A DNA stretch of 64,000 nucleotides from Rhodobacterales bacterium RIFCSPHIGHO2_02_FULL_62_130 (GCA_001828855.1 MHZT01000003.1:62001-126000), one strand, 5' to 3'. Shown: positions 8,378 through 17,308, counted from the stretch's first letter. A program made the numbers and translations. Notes: a model not told the origin generated them from the letters alone.

Positions 8378-9697
8378 ATGCCCACCAATGTCGCCCTGAC
8401 GGGTTTGGCCAAAGATCTTGCCGCGCGTGCTGAAACGGGCCGTCCGATTCGGATCGGGCTTGTGGGTGCGGGTGAGATGGGGACGGATATCGTCAGCCGG
8501 GTTGCCCATATGCAGGGCATTGAAATCGGGGCGATCAGTGAGCTGAAGGCGGGGGCCGCGCGGAAGTCGGTCGAGATTGCTTATGGCAATGCGGATCTGG
8601 TGCGCGAAGTGTCAACCGCCGACGCCGCCAATGCCGCGATGGAAGATCGCCGAATCGCCGTCACCGACAATGTGGATGCCTTGCTTGAGGCGGGCCTGAT
8701 CGACGTGGTGGTGGATGCCACTGGCGTGCCGTCGGTGGGGGCAGAAATCGGCCTGCGCGCGATGGAGCGCGGCAAGCATCTGGTGATGATGAACGTCGAG
8801 GCCGACGTGACCATCGGGGCCTATCTGCGCGCCGAGGCCGAACGTCTGGGCGTGGTCTACAGCCTTGGCGCGGGGGATGAGCCGTCCTCCTGCATGGAGT
8901 TGATCGAATTTGTCTCGGCGATGGGGCATCGCATTGTCTCGGCGGGCAAGGGCAAGAACAATCCTCTGAACATAGACGCGACGCCCGATGTCTATCTGGA
9001 AGAAGCCGTGCGGCGACACATGAACCCGCGCATGCTGGTCGAATTTGTCGACGGCTCGAAAACCATGGTGGAGATGGCGGCCATTGCCAATGCCACCGGC
9101 CTTACGCCGGACAAGCCGGGCATGCACGGCCCTGCCTGTTCGCGGGAGGAGTTGAACTCGGTGCTGGTGCCGCAATCGGCGGGCGGGGTGCTGTCCTCGG
9201 GCGAGGGCCGCGTGGATTATACCATTGGCAAGGGCGTTGCCCCCGGCGTGTTCGTGGTGGCCGAGATGGATCACCCCCGTGTGCGCGAGCGGATGGAAGA
9301 CCTGAAGATGGGCAAAGGCCCGTATTTCACCTTCTTCCGTCCCTACCATCTGACCTCGCTTGAAGTGCCGCTGACCTGCGCCCGTGTGGCTTTGTATGGC
9401 AAGGCCGACATGGTGCCGATGCCGGTGCCGGTGGCCGAGGTCTGCGCCGTGGCTAAAAAGGATATGGCGGTGGGTGAAAGCCTTGATCAGATTGGAGAAT
9501 ATTGCTACCGCGCCTGGATCATGACCGCGCCAGAAGCCCGCTCTGCGGGGGCGATCCCTTGCGGGTTGCTGGCAGGATCGAAGGTGACCGCGCCGATCAG
9601 GAAGGGCGATCTGATCACCCGCGCCAATGCTGCGGTGCCAGCCGACAGCAAGATTGCCCTGCTACGTGCGCGGCAAGACAAAATGCTGGGCCTGTGA
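8378..9697 (+). CDS. DRL/COG4091-type NAD(P)-dependent oxidoreductase with SAF domain
   Basis: The start is ATG 8378 (MPTNVALTG) behind AGAGGAGGAATGCA; the ORF-track start at 8348 lies upstream of this site. The 439-residue protein has a Rossmann motif GLVGAGEMG near residues 27-35, the substrate-domain stretch GAGDEPSSCMELIEF, and a C-terminal SAF-like domain (about 340-439). This layout is that of the predicted homoserine dehydrogenase group COG4091. That group includes the Brucella DXR-like enzyme DRL, which converts DXP and MEP into each other. It is the first gene of an operon with acetoin-dehydrogenase-like subunits. I infer an oxidising, catabolic role on a phosphorylated branched or deoxy sugar. 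Other COG4091 substrates remain possible. Confidence 0.8.
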   Translation: MPTNVALTGLAKDLAARAETGRPIRIGLVGAGEMGTDIVSRVAHMQGIEIGAISELKAGAARKSVEIAYGNADLVREVSTADAANAAMEDRRIAVTDNVDALLEAGLIDVVVDATGVPSVGAEIGLRAMERGKHLVMMNVEADVTIGAYLRAEAERLGVVYSLGAGDEPSSCMELIEFVSAMGHRIVSAGKGKNNPLNIDATPDVYLEEAVRRHMNPRMLVEFVDGSKTMVEMAAIANATGLTPDKPGMHGPACSREELNSVLVPQSAGGVLSSGEGRVDYTIGKGVAPGVFVVAEMDHPRVRERMEDLKMGKGPYFTFFRPYHLTSLEVPLTCARVALYGKADMVPMPVPVAEVCAVAKKDMAVGESLDQIGEYCYRAWIMTAPEARSAGAIPCGLLAGSKVTAPIRKGDLITRANAAVPADSKIALLRARQDKMLGL

Positions 9698-9699
9698 TC

Positions 9700-10698
9700 A
9701 TGACCCTGCCCGACAACCGCCCCTTTGCCATCCGCCACTTCGCGCCCGCCGCCCTGCGCGAGGCGTTGAAGAAGATGTATCTGATCCGCCGTTTCGAGGA
9801 GGGGGCCGAAGACAGTTATATGCGTGGCCTGATCCACGGCACCATGCACCTGTCCATCGGGCAAGAGGCCAGCGCCATGGCGACCTGCATGGAGTTGACC
9901 GATAACGACAAGATCACTTCGACCCACCGTGGCCACGGCCATTGCATCGCCAAGGGTGCCGAGGTTGGCCGGATGTTTGCCGAGTTTTTTGGCAAAGAGA
10001 CCGGCTATTGCCACGGGCGGGGCGGCTCGATGCATATCGCCGATGTGAAGACGGGCAATCTTGGGGCCAACGGAATTGTGGGCGGGGGCTTGCCGATTGC
10101 GGTGGGCGCGGCGCTTTCGGCCAAGCGGTTGGGCAAGTCCGATGTGACAGTCTGTTTCTTCGGGGATGGGGCCAATAACGAAGGCGCTTTCCACGAGGCG
10201 CTGAACATGGCTGCCGTCTGGAAGCTGCCGGTTATTTTTGTCTGCGAAAACAATGGCTATGGCATGTCCACCTCGACCGCGCGGTCAACTGCGGTCACGC
10301 ATATTGCCGACCGCGCGGCGGCCTATGCGATGCCCGGCGTCACGGTGGATGGCAATGACTTTTCCGCCGTGGCCTTTGCGATGCACACTGCCATTGCGCG
10401 CGCGCGGGCGGGCGAAGGGCCGTCCCTGGTGGAAAACCTGACATACCGCTGGCGTGGTCACTCCAAATCCGACCGCAACCGCTATCGCAGCAAGGACGAA
10501 ATCGAAGACTGGATGACCCGCGACCCGATCGCGCGGTTCCGTGCCGAATTGATCGCGCATGGCATTCTGGACGAGGCCGGTGCCGAAGCCGTAGCCGCCG
10601 AGGCGATTGCCGATGTGCAGGCTGGCATCGAATTCGCCAGATCCAGCACCGCGCCCAGCATTTCCGAAGTGACCCGCTACGTTTACGCCGAGGTTTAA
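9700..10698 (+). CDS. acoA: Thiamine-diphosphate dehydrogenase E1 alpha subunit (acetoin dehydrogenase-like)
   Basis: About 332 residues. The ThDP motif runs from [12 protein letters not shown] to CENNGYG, and the N-terminal [18 protein letters not shown] and RGGSMHIAD segments are typical of E1 alpha subunits. The listed ORF start at 9502 lies inside the preceding gene. ATG 9700 follows the TGA of that gene by 2 bp, and GTG 9694 would overlap it as GTGA. With the beta subunit it would decarboxylate a 2-oxo acid or cleave an alpha-hydroxy ketone, passing an acyl group to the lipoyl arm of the E2 at 11712. The hydrolase-type E2 points to ketone cleavage rather than pyruvate dehydrogenase. Confidence 0.88.
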   Translation: MTLPDNRPFAIRHFAPAALREALKKMYLIRRFEEGAEDSYMRGLIHGTMHLSIGQEASAMATCMELTDNDKITSTHRGHGHCIAKGAEVGRMFAEFFGKETGYCHGRGGSMHIADVKTGNLGANGIVGGGLPIAVGAALSAKRLGKSDVTVCFFGDGANNEGAFHEALNMAAVWKLPVIFVCENNGYGMSTSTARSTAVTHIADRAAAYAMPGVTVDGNDFSAVAFAMHTAIARARAGEGPSLVENLTYRWRGHSKSDRNRYRSKDEIEDWMTRDPIARFRAELIAHGILDEAGAEAVAAEAIADVQAGIEFARSSTAPSISEVTRYVYAEV

Positions 10699-10699
10699 G

Positions 10700-11710
10700 A
10701 TGAACGCCCAAGCCCCAACCGACCTCCGCACCCTGTCCTATGCCGAAGCCATCCGCGAGGCGATGGCGATTGCGATGGAGGCCGACCCGACCGTCATCCT
10801 GATGGGCGAGGATATCGGCGTCTATGGCGGCGCGTTTCAGGTGACGCTGGACCTGATCGACCGCTTCGGCCCCGACCGCGTAATGGACACACCTATCTCG
10901 GAACTTGGCGGGGCAGGCGTGGCGGTGGGCGCGGCTTTGACCGGGTTGAAGCCGATCTTTGAATTCCAGTTCTCGGATTTTGCCATGCTGGCGATGGAGC
11001 AGATCGTCAACCAAGCCGCCAAGCTGCGTTATATGCTGGGAGGCGAGGCTTCGGTTCCTGTCGTGTTCCGTCTGCCTGCGGGATCGGGAACGGGGGCCGC
11101 GGCACAGCACAGCCAAAGCATCGAGGCGTGGTTCGGCCATGTGCCGGGGCTGAAAGTGCTGCAACCAGCCACGCCCGAAGACGCCAAAGGCATGCTTCTG
11201 GCCGCGCTGGCAGACCCCGATCCGGTGATGATCTTCGAACACAAGCTGCTGTACAAGATGAAGGGCCATGTCCCTGCGGGCAGCTACCTTACCCCCATCG
11301 GCAAGGCCTTGCTGCGCCGCGCCGGAACCGATGTGACCATCGTTGCAGGTTCGATCATGCTGCACCGCGCGCTTGAGGCTGCCGAGAAACTGGCCGCCGA
11401 AGGCATCAGCGCCGAAGTGATCGACCTGCGCTCGATCCGGCCAATCGACCATGAGACGATTCTGGCCTCGGTGCGGAAAACCGGACGCCTGATGGTGGTT
11501 TACGAAGGGGTCAAGGCCTTTGGCGTGGGCGCGGAAATCAGCGCCATGGTGGCCGAAAGCGATGCGTTCGATTATCTTGACGCACCGATCCTGCGCTTGG
11601 GGGGGGCGGATGCGCCGGTGCCATATAACCCCGATCTGGAGCGCGCTTCGGTGCCGCAGGTTGACACCATCGAGGCCGCCGCCCGCCGCCTTGTCCGCCG
11701 CGAGGTTTAA
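10700..11710 (+). CDS. acoB: Thiamine-diphosphate dehydrogenase E1 beta subunit (acetoin dehydrogenase-like)
   Basis: The 336-residue protein has the transketolase-like core ([17 protein letters not shown]) and the C-terminal E1 beta features [15 protein letters not shown] and [12 protein letters not shown]. The conserved [17 protein letters not shown] segment lies at the alpha-beta interface near the active site. It starts right after the stop of the alpha gene and is followed 1 bp later by the E2 gene, so the three are co-translated. It provides half of the ThDP site. No separate lipoyl domain is fused to it, unlike some pyruvate dehydrogenase beta subunits of this order. Confidence 0.88.
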   Translation: MNAQAPTDLRTLSYAEAIREAMAIAMEADPTVILMGEDIGVYGGAFQVTLDLIDRFGPDRVMDTPISELGGAGVAVGAALTGLKPIFEFQFSDFAMLAMEQIVNQAAKLRYMLGGEASVPVVFRLPAGSGTGAAAQHSQSIEAWFGHVPGLKVLQPATPEDAKGMLLAALADPDPVMIFEHKLLYKMKGHVPAGSYLTPIGKALLRRAGTDVTIVAGSIMLHRALEAAEKLAAEGISAEVIDLRSIRPIDHETILASVRKTGRLMVVYEGVKAFGVGAEISAMVAESDAFDYLDAPILRLGGADAPVPYNPDLERASVPQVDTIEAAARRLVRREV

Positions 11711-11711
11711 G

Positions 11712-13028
11712 ATGCCGGTCGAAGTCATCCTGCCCAAAGTCGATATGGACATGACCCACGGCACGCTTGCCGTCTGGCATGTGGCCGAGGGTGAAATGGT
11801 CCAGAAGGGCGCGGCCCTGTTCGATATCGAAACCGACAAGGCCGCGATGGAGGTCGAAGCCCCCGCCAGCGGCAGCCTGCACCACATCACGGCCCAACCG
11901 GGTGACAAGGTGGCTGTCGGCACCATCGTTGCATGGCTTTACGCGAAAGACGAGGCTGTGGGGGCAGCGCCTCTGACTGCCGCTGCCAAGCAGGATGCGC
12001 CGCCGCCTGTCACTGTGGCATTGCCTGCCGACATAACGCCACCGCTTTCCGCGCCATCCTTCCCCCCGCCGCAAGCCGAAGCCTTGGCCCAACGCGCCAC
12101 ACCTTCCGCACGCCATGCCGCTCGCAGTGCTGGGATCGCCTTGGAGCGCGTGAGGGGCAGCGGCCCCTTGGGGCGGGTGCAACGCGATGATGTCACGGCT
12201 TTCCTGCAGTCTGCGCCACAAACCCCTGCCACAGCCCCATGGGTGCCACAGTCCGGCCCCTTGCATATCAGCCGCCGCAAGGGTCAAGGCTTGCCTCTGG
12301 TGTTGTTTCACGGCTTTACCGCCGACAGCCAATCCTGGGCGCCCTTGGAAAAGGCGCTGGGGCCGCAGCAGCCCCTGATCCGCATCGATCTGCCGGGTCA
12401 TGGCAAATCGCCCCGCCGCCGCATTGCCGGTTTTGCCGAATTGGCCCGCATGGTGGTCGAAGCCTTTGACGAAGCCACCCGCGAGCATGACAAGGTGCAT
12501 CTCTTGGGTCATTCGCTGGGCGGTGCCATGGCGCTGGCTCTGGCCGATATTCGCGGGCGCAAACTGGCCAGCCTGTCGCTGATCTCGCCTGCCGGATTGG
12601 GGCCAGAGGTTGATGCCGATGCCCTTGCCGGCATTGTCCGCGCCAGCCGCGCCGAAAGTCTGGCACCTTGGCTGCGACGCCTGACAGCCACGCCAGACGG
12701 CATCAGTGATGACTACGCCCGCGCCGCTATGGCCCCGCGCAAAGACCCCGCCATGCGCGCCGCACAGGCGGACATGACAGCGGCGCTGTTTCCCGACGGG
12801 GTGCAGGCCTTTGACCTGCGCCCCGCCTTGCAGCGCATCGAGGCTCCGACGCAAATCCTTTGGGGGCGGCAGGATCACATCCTGCCCTATCGCCACGCCC
12901 TTGCCGCCGACGGCGATTTCGCTATTCATCTGCTGAAGGGTGCGGGCCACATTCCCCAGATCGAATGCCCCGACAGGGTGGCGCGGATTGTGCAGCGTCT
13001 GATTGCGGGGTGCGACGCGCCCGTCTAA
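11712..13028 (+). CDS. acoC: E2-like lipoyl / peripheral-subunit-binding / alpha-beta hydrolase fusion (AcoC type)
   Basis: ATG 11712 (MPVEVILPKVDMDM) lies 1 bp after the E1 beta stop; the ORF-track start at 11520 is inside that gene. Length is 438 residues. Domains: lipoyl, residues 1-80, with the lipoylated Lys in ETDKAAMEVE (K43); a Pro/Ala linker; a subunit-binding domain, about 131-167 (ARHAARSAGIALERVRGSGP); then an alpha/beta hydrolase from about 185. Its nucleophile elbow is GHSLGG (S268), with an Asp in WGRQDHILP and a His in GAGHIPQIE. A hydrolase fold in place of the usual acyltransferase domain is known from E2 proteins of acetoin-cleaving systems. It should move the acyl group to CoA. 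No E3 gene is nearby. Confidence 0.88.
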   Translation: MPVEVILPKVDMDMTHGTLAVWHVAEGEMVQKGAALFDIETDKAAMEVEAPASGSLHHITAQPGDKVAVGTIVAWLYAKDEAVGAAPLTAAAKQDAPPPVTVALPADITPPLSAPSFPPPQAEALAQRATPSARHAARSAGIALERVRGSGPLGRVQRDDVTAFLQSAPQTPATAPWVPQSGPLHISRRKGQGLPLVLFHGFTADSQSWAPLEKALGPQQPLIRIDLPGHGKSPRRRIAGFAELARMVVEAFDEATREHDKVHLLGHSLGGAMALALADIRGRKLASLSLISPAGLGPEVDADALAGIVRASRAESLAPWLRRLTATPDGISDDYARAAMAPRKDPAMRAAQADMTAALFPDGVQAFDLRPALQRIEAPTQILWGRQDHILPYRHALAADGDFAIHLLKGAGHIPQIECPDRVARIVQRLIAGCDAPV

Positions 13029-13047
13029 GCCACGGGAAGGAACACCC

Positions 13048-14016
13048 ATGCCGCCTGCCATGCCGTCCCTCGGACCCCAAAGCGAGACTGATCGGCTGCG
13101 CGCGCGGGCGGTCTGGCTTTACCACGTCGAAGGGCTGACCCAGAACGATATCGCCACGCAACTGGGGATCAATCGGGTGATGGTGGTGCGGCTTCTGGCC
13201 GATGCGCGGCGGCGCAACGAGGTGCGGGTGACGATCTCGGCCCCATTAAGCGAGCTTATCGAGATCGAGCGCGCGCTGGAACGTCGCCACGGCATCGGGC
13301 GGGTCATCGTGGCACCGTTTTCCGATCCCGAAGGCGATCCCGTCAAGGTCATCGCTGCCGCTGCGGGAGCGTTCATCTCGGCGGAAATGAAGGCGGGCAT
13401 GACCGTCGGGGTGGGTTGGGGCCGCACACTTTATAACACGTTGCCCTTCATCTCGGGCGCGACGCTGGACGATTTCCGCGTGGTGTCGCTTCTGGGCGGG
13501 ATCGCTGCGGCCCGTCGCTTTAACCCCGCCGAATTTGCGTGGCAATTTGCCGAACTGTTTCAGGCCGAGGGCTTTCTGATCCCCGCCCCGGCGGTGGTGG
13601 ACAGCCCTGAAACCAAACATGCCCTGTTGGAACGCTGCGGTCTTTCGGCGATTTTCGAGATGGCCGACAAGCTGGATATGGCGCTGCTGTCGGTGGGCGG
13701 GATTACGACGCTGACCACCAGCTACCGCACCGGCTATCTGTCCGAAGCCGACCGCCGCTCACTGATCGACGCAGGCGCGGTGGGCGATGTGCTTTACAAC
13801 TTCATCGATGCAGCAGGGCATCTGGTGGATCACGAGGTCAACGGCCGGGTGATTTCGGCCAACCTCGCCCGCCTGCGCCGCACGCCCGAGCGTGTGCTGA
13901 TTTCCGGCGGCAAAGACAAACTTGTGGCCCTCAAGGCGGCCATCCACACCCTATCGCCAACGGTTCTGGTCACCGACGAATGTTCCGCGCGCGCTTTGGC
14001 GCAGGACAAGGCCTAA
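13048..14016 (+). CDS. SorC/DeoR-type sugar-binding transcriptional regulator
   Basis: The start MPPAMPSLGPQSETD sits behind GGAAGGAACACCC; the ORF-track start at 13003 overlaps the E2 gene. Length is 322 residues. The helix-turn-helix spans about residues 20-57 (GLTQNDIATQLGINRVMVVRLL), followed by the SorC sugar-phosphate sensing domain (GVGWGRTLYNTLP). Members usually sense phosphorylated sugars and act as repressors or activators of the operon they sit in. As the last gene of the catabolic operon it probably controls both divergent promoters. This fits a pathway with a phosphorylated intermediate made by the PfkB kinase. Confidence 0.9.
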   Translation: MPPAMPSLGPQSETDRLRARAVWLYHVEGLTQNDIATQLGINRVMVVRLLADARRRNEVRVTISAPLSELIEIERALERRHGIGRVIVAPFSDPEGDPVKVIAAAAGAFISAEMKAGMTVGVGWGRTLYNTLPFISGATLDDFRVVSLLGGIAAARRFNPAEFAWQFAELFQAEGFLIPAPAVVDSPETKHALLERCGLSAIFEMADKLDMALLSVGGITTLTTSYRTGYLSEADRRSLIDAGAVGDVLYNFIDAAGHLVDHEVNGRVISANLARLRRTPERVLISGGKDKLVALKAAIHTLSPTVLVTDECSARALAQDKA

Positions 14017-14029
14017 GCCTGCGGACGCG

Positions 14030-14446
14030 TCAGGCCCGCTTGAGCCGGATTACCACATCCACCCGCGACACCGTCATGCCTTCGGGTGCGGCAGGCAGCG
14101 CAGAGATCACCAGATCTTCGGTGGGGGCATCGGTCAGCGCGTGGCTGTCCTCCCAATAGAAATGCGGATGATCGTCCAGCCGCGTATCGAAATAGCTGCG
14201 GCTGCCATCAACCACCACCTCATGCAGCAGGCCGGCTTCGCAAAAGGCGCGCAGGGTGTTGTAGACGGTCGCAAGGCTTACCTTGTCGCCTGCCTGTGCG
14301 GCGGCGGCGAACAGCCCTTCGGCGGTGACATGCCGGTCCATGCCGTCGCCCACCAACAGCCCCGCCAAAGCCAGCCGCTGCCGCGTCGGGCGCAAACCGC
14401 CCCGCGCCAGCCATTCCGTGCTATGCCGTTCCGTCGTGATATTCAT
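14030..14446 (-). CDS. irr: Fur-family iron response regulator Irr
   Basis: About 138 residues from MNITTERHSTEWL; a GTG at 14473 (MGNGKAGWP) is the alternative start. The winged helix (RPTRQRLALAGLL to KVSLATVYNTLRAFCEAGLLHEV) is Fur-like. The metal/heme region reads DTRLDDHPHFYWEDS, so the rhizobial HHH heme-binding motif is only HPH here, as in other Rhodobacter-type Irr proteins. There is no CxxC zinc site. It is divergent from fabA, a gene order I know from Rhodobacteraceae. It would control iron and heme genes elsewhere. A different Fur-family role cannot be excluded. Confidence 0.78.
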   Translation of the reverse strand: MNITTERHSTEWLARGGLRPTRQRLALAGLLVGDGMDRHVTAEGLFAAAAQAGDKVSLATVYNTLRAFCEAGLLHEVVVDGSRSYFDTRLDDHPHFYWEDSHALTDAPTEDLVISALPAAPEGMTVSRVDVVIRLKRA

Positions 14447-14592
14447 GGGCCATCCCGCCTTACCGTTCCCCACTATAAAGGACCGCCGCCCGGATATTCA
14501 AACGAAAACCCAACCGCGCCCCCGGCCTTGCTTCCCAACCCCCCCCGATGTTACAGACAAAATCAAAGGGCAGGGCTACTGGAGGGGCAGAC

Positions 14593-15102
14593 TTGGGCGG
14601 TTATCCAACTTCGTTCAGCAAGGACGATCTTCTGAAATGTTCGCGCGGCGAGCTGTTTGGCCCCGGCAACGCGCAACTTCCCGCGCCGCCCATGCTGATG
14701 ATGGACCGCATCACCGAGATTTCGGGCGATGGCGGCGAACATGGCAAAGGCCATGTCATAGCAGAATTCGATATCACCCCCGACCTATGGTTCTTTGACT
14801 GCCACTTCCCCGGCAACCCGATCATGCCGGGCTGCCTTGGCCTTGACGGGTTGTGGCAGCTGACCGGCTTCAACCTTGGCTGGCGCGGCTGGCAGGGGCG
14901 GGGCTATGCGCTGGGTGTGGGTGAGGTCAAGCTGACCGGCATGGTGCGCCCTGACCGCAAGATGCTGACCTACCGCGTCAATTTCACCAAGGCGCTGCAA
15001 ACCCGCCGCCTGACCATGGGTGTGGCGGATGGTATCGTCGAAGCGGATGGCGAAGTGATTTATATCGTCAAAGACATGAAAGTTGCGCTGTCGGAAAGCT
15101 GA
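14593..15102 (+). CDS. fabA: 3-hydroxydecanoyl-ACP dehydratase/isomerase FabA
   Basis: FabA dehydrates 3-hydroxydecanoyl-ACP and isomerises trans-2- to cis-3-decenoyl-ACP, the entry to unsaturated fatty acids. The active-site His and Asp are in [21 protein letters not shown]. The ORF-track start (14548) adds a non-conserved [19 protein letters not shown] at 14593 just after GGAGGGGCAGAC gives [11 protein letters not shown] and a length of 169 residues, which matches the family, so I take TTG as the start. It heads the fabA-fabB-fabI operon and diverges from irr. Confidence 0.93.
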   Translation: MGGYPTSFSKDDLLKCSRGELFGPGNAQLPAPPMLMMDRITEISGDGGEHGKGHVIAEFDITPDLWFFDCHFPGNPIMPGCLGLDGLWQLTGFNLGWRGWQGRGYALGVGEVKLTGMVRPDRKMLTYRVNFTKALQTRRLTMGVADGIVEADGEVIYIVKDMKVALSES

Positions 15103-15134
15103 TCCGGCCTGCATACAAGTTTAGGGAGAACGCC

Positions 15135-16364
15135 ATGCGTCGCGTCGTCATCACCGGTATCGGCATTATTTCCTCGATCGGCAACAATGCCACCGAGGTC
15201 GAGGCGTCGCTGCGCGCTGGCAAATCCGGCATCGTTTTTGCGCCGGACTATGCCGAGCATGGCTTCCGCAGCCAGGTCCACGGCATGCCGCAGATCAAGC
15301 TGGAAGATCATATCGACAAGCGCGACCTGCGGTTCATGGGGCCGGGGGCGGCCTATAACTTCCTTGCGATGCAGCAGGCGATTGCCGATTCCGGTCTGGC
15401 ACCCGAAGATGTGTCGAACGAACGCTCGGGCCTGATCATGGGGTCGGGCGGGCCTTCCACCTCGAACTTCTTTCAGGCCTTTGATGCGGTCATCAACAAG
15501 GGCGCACCCAAGAAGATGGGGCCGTTCATGGTCACGCGCTGCATGTCGTCGACCAACTCGGCCTGCCTTGCGACCCCGTTCAAGATCAAGGGCGTGAACT
15601 ATTCGATCACCTCGGCCTGCTCGACCTCGGCGCATTGCATCGGCAACGGCACCGAACTGATCCAGATGGGCAAGCAGGACATCGTTTTCGCCGGCGGCGG
15701 CGAGGAACTCGACTGGACGTTGTCTTGCCTGTTCGATGCGATGGGCGCGATGTCGTCGAAATACAACGACACGCCCGAAACCGCTTCGCGCACCTATGAT
15801 GCGACGCGGGACGGTTTCGTGATCGCAGGCGGCGGCGGTGTCGTGGTGCTTGAGGAACTCAACCACGCCCTTGCGCGCGGTGCGAAGATCTACGGCGAAG
15901 TCACCGGCTATGGTGCGACTTCTGACGGTTACGACATGGTTGCGCCCTCGGGTGAGGGCGGCGAACGCTCAATGCGGCTGGCGCTGTCCACGCTGCCCGA
16001 AGGTCGCCATGTGGACTATATCAACAGCCACGGCACTTCGACCATGGTGGGTGATGTCACCGAGATGGAGGCGATCCGCCGCGTCTTTGGCCGGGGCCAG
16101 ACCCCGCCCGTGGCTTCGACCAAATCGCTGACCGGCCATAGCCTTGGCGCGACCGGCGTGCATGAGGCGATCTATAGCCTGTTGATGATGCAGGGCAATT
16201 TCATTGCCGCCTCGGCCAACATCACCACGCTGGACCCGGCGCTTGATCCGTCGGAAATCGTGACCACGCTGCGCGAGGGCGTCGCTTTGGATTCGGTGCT
16301 GTCCAACAGCTTTGGTTTTGGCGGCACCAACGCGACCTTGGTGATGAGCAAGTATCTGGGCTGA
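15135..16364 (+). CDS. fabB: 3-oxoacyl-ACP synthase I FabB
   Basis: The 409-residue condensing enzyme has the Cys nucleophile in [12 protein letters not shown] and the two active-site His residues in [11 protein letters not shown] and [12 protein letters not shown]. It elongates cis-3-decenoyl-ACP with malonyl-ACP, which commits the chain to unsaturated products. It follows fabA by 32 bp with AGGGAGAACGCC ahead of the start. The fabAB pair marks the anaerobic-type unsaturated fatty acid route. Confidence 0.95.
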   Translation: MRRVVITGIGIISSIGNNATEVEASLRAGKSGIVFAPDYAEHGFRSQVHGMPQIKLEDHIDKRDLRFMGPGAAYNFLAMQQAIADSGLAPEDVSNERSGLIMGSGGPSTSNFFQAFDAVINKGAPKKMGPFMVTRCMSSTNSACLATPFKIKGVNYSITSACSTSAHCIGNGTELIQMGKQDIVFAGGGEELDWTLSCLFDAMGAMSSKYNDTPETASRTYDATRDGFVIAGGGGVVVLEELNHALARGAKIYGEVTGYGATSDGYDMVAPSGEGGERSMRLALSTLPEGRHVDYINSHGTSTMVGDVTEMEAIRRVFGRGQTPPVASTKSLTGHSLGATGVHEAIYSLLMMQGNFIAASANITTLDPALDPSEIVTTLREGVALDSVLSNSFGFGGTNATLVMSKYLG

Positions 16365-16408
16365 CCAGCCCGGATTTTTCGCAGAGAATCGTTTGATCGG
16401 AGGCGTCA

Positions 16409-17197
16409 ATGCCGGAACTGATGAAGGGCAAGCGCGGGCTTGTCATGGGCGTCGCCAATGAACGCTCGATCGCATGGGGCATCGCCTCGGCGCTTGCTGC
16501 CGAAGGCGCGGAACTGGCGTTTTCCTATCAGGGCGATGCGTTCGGCAAGCGGGTGCAACCGCTGGCGGCCTCGGTTGGCAGTGATTTTCTGGTCGATGTC
16601 GATGTGATGGACGAGGCGTCGATGGACGCCTGTTTTGCCGCGCTGAAAGACCGTTGGGGGACGATTGATTTCGTCATCCATGCCATCGCCTTTTCCGACA
16701 AGAACGAGTTGACGGGGCGTTTCATCAACACCTCGCTGGCCAACTTCAAGAATTCTCTGGCGATTTCCTGCTTTTCTTTCATCGATGTGGCCCGCCGCGC
16801 GTCCGAGTTGATGCCGGATGGCGGCAGCCTGATAACGCTGACCTATGCCGGTTCCAACCGCGTCACACCCAATTACAACGTGATGGGCGTTGCCAAGGCG
16901 GCACTGGAAAGCTCGACCCGCTATCTGGCCAATGACCTTGGCCCGCAGCAGGTGCGCGTCAACGCAATCTCGCCCGGACCGATGAAAACGCTGGCAGGTG
17001 CCGCCATCGGCGGCGCGCGCGCCACCTTCCGCCACACCGAAGCAAACGCGCCGATGCGGTCCAATGCGACGCTGGAAGCAATTGGTGGCACCGCTGTCTG
17101 GCTTTGTTCCGACTACGGCGCCTGCACCACGGGCGAGGTGGTGCATGTGGATTCGGGCTATCATGTGCTGGGTATGCCGCAGCAGGAAAACCTGTGA
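16409..17197 (+). CDS. fabI: Enoyl-ACP reductase (NADH) FabI
   Basis: The 262-residue short-chain dehydrogenase-like protein begins MPELMKGKRGLVMGVANERSIAWG, with the FabI-type nucleotide site GVANERSIAWG. The catalytic Tyr and Lys are in NYNVMGVAKAALE (Tyr-x6-Lys spacing), and the C-terminal SGYHVLGM is typical of FabI. It reduces trans-2-enoyl-ACP in the last step of each elongation cycle. It starts 44 bp after fabB behind GGAGGCGTCA, and a clear terminator follows it, so it closes the operon. FabI is the usual target of triclosan-type inhibitors. Confidence 0.95.
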   Translation: MPELMKGKRGLVMGVANERSIAWGIASALAAEGAELAFSYQGDAFGKRVQPLAASVGSDFLVDVDVMDEASMDACFAALKDRWGTIDFVIHAIAFSDKNELTGRFINTSLANFKNSLAISCFSFIDVARRASELMPDGGSLITLTYAGSNRVTPNYNVMGVAKAALESSTRYLANDLGPQQVRVNAISPGPMKTLAGAAIGGARATFRHTEANAPMRSNATLEAIGGTAVWLCSDYGACTTGEVVHVDSGYHVLGMPQQENL

Positions 17198-17213
17198 ACT
17201 GATACGATCTGGC

Positions 17214-17244
17214 AAAAGCGCGCCCCCGCTACGCGCGCTTTTTT
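17214..17244 (+). terminator. Rho-independent terminator after fabI
   Basis: The stem AAAAGCGCGC pairs with GCGCGCTTTT around a 9-nt loop and ends in a run of six T. It lies 17 bp after the fabI stop codon. Confidence 0.88.
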
Positions 17245-17308
17245 CTTGCCCGAAACGTCAGGCTCTTTGATAGTCACGGTCCAACGACCGGCCCGACAGG
17301 AGCAAGAC

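Noticed and set aside
8378-9697. Homoserine dehydrogenase of threonine synthesis
   Set aside because: The SAF domain and COG4091 layout differ from biosynthetic homoserine dehydrogenase (no ACT domain), and no threonine or methionine genes are adjacent.
9700-13028. Plain acetoin catabolism operon
   Set aside because: Subunits fit, but acoX, acoR, acetoin reductase or butanediol genes are absent and a sugar ABC importer, PfkB kinase and DRL-type oxidoreductase are present, so acetoin alone does not explain the locus. Kept as an alternative.
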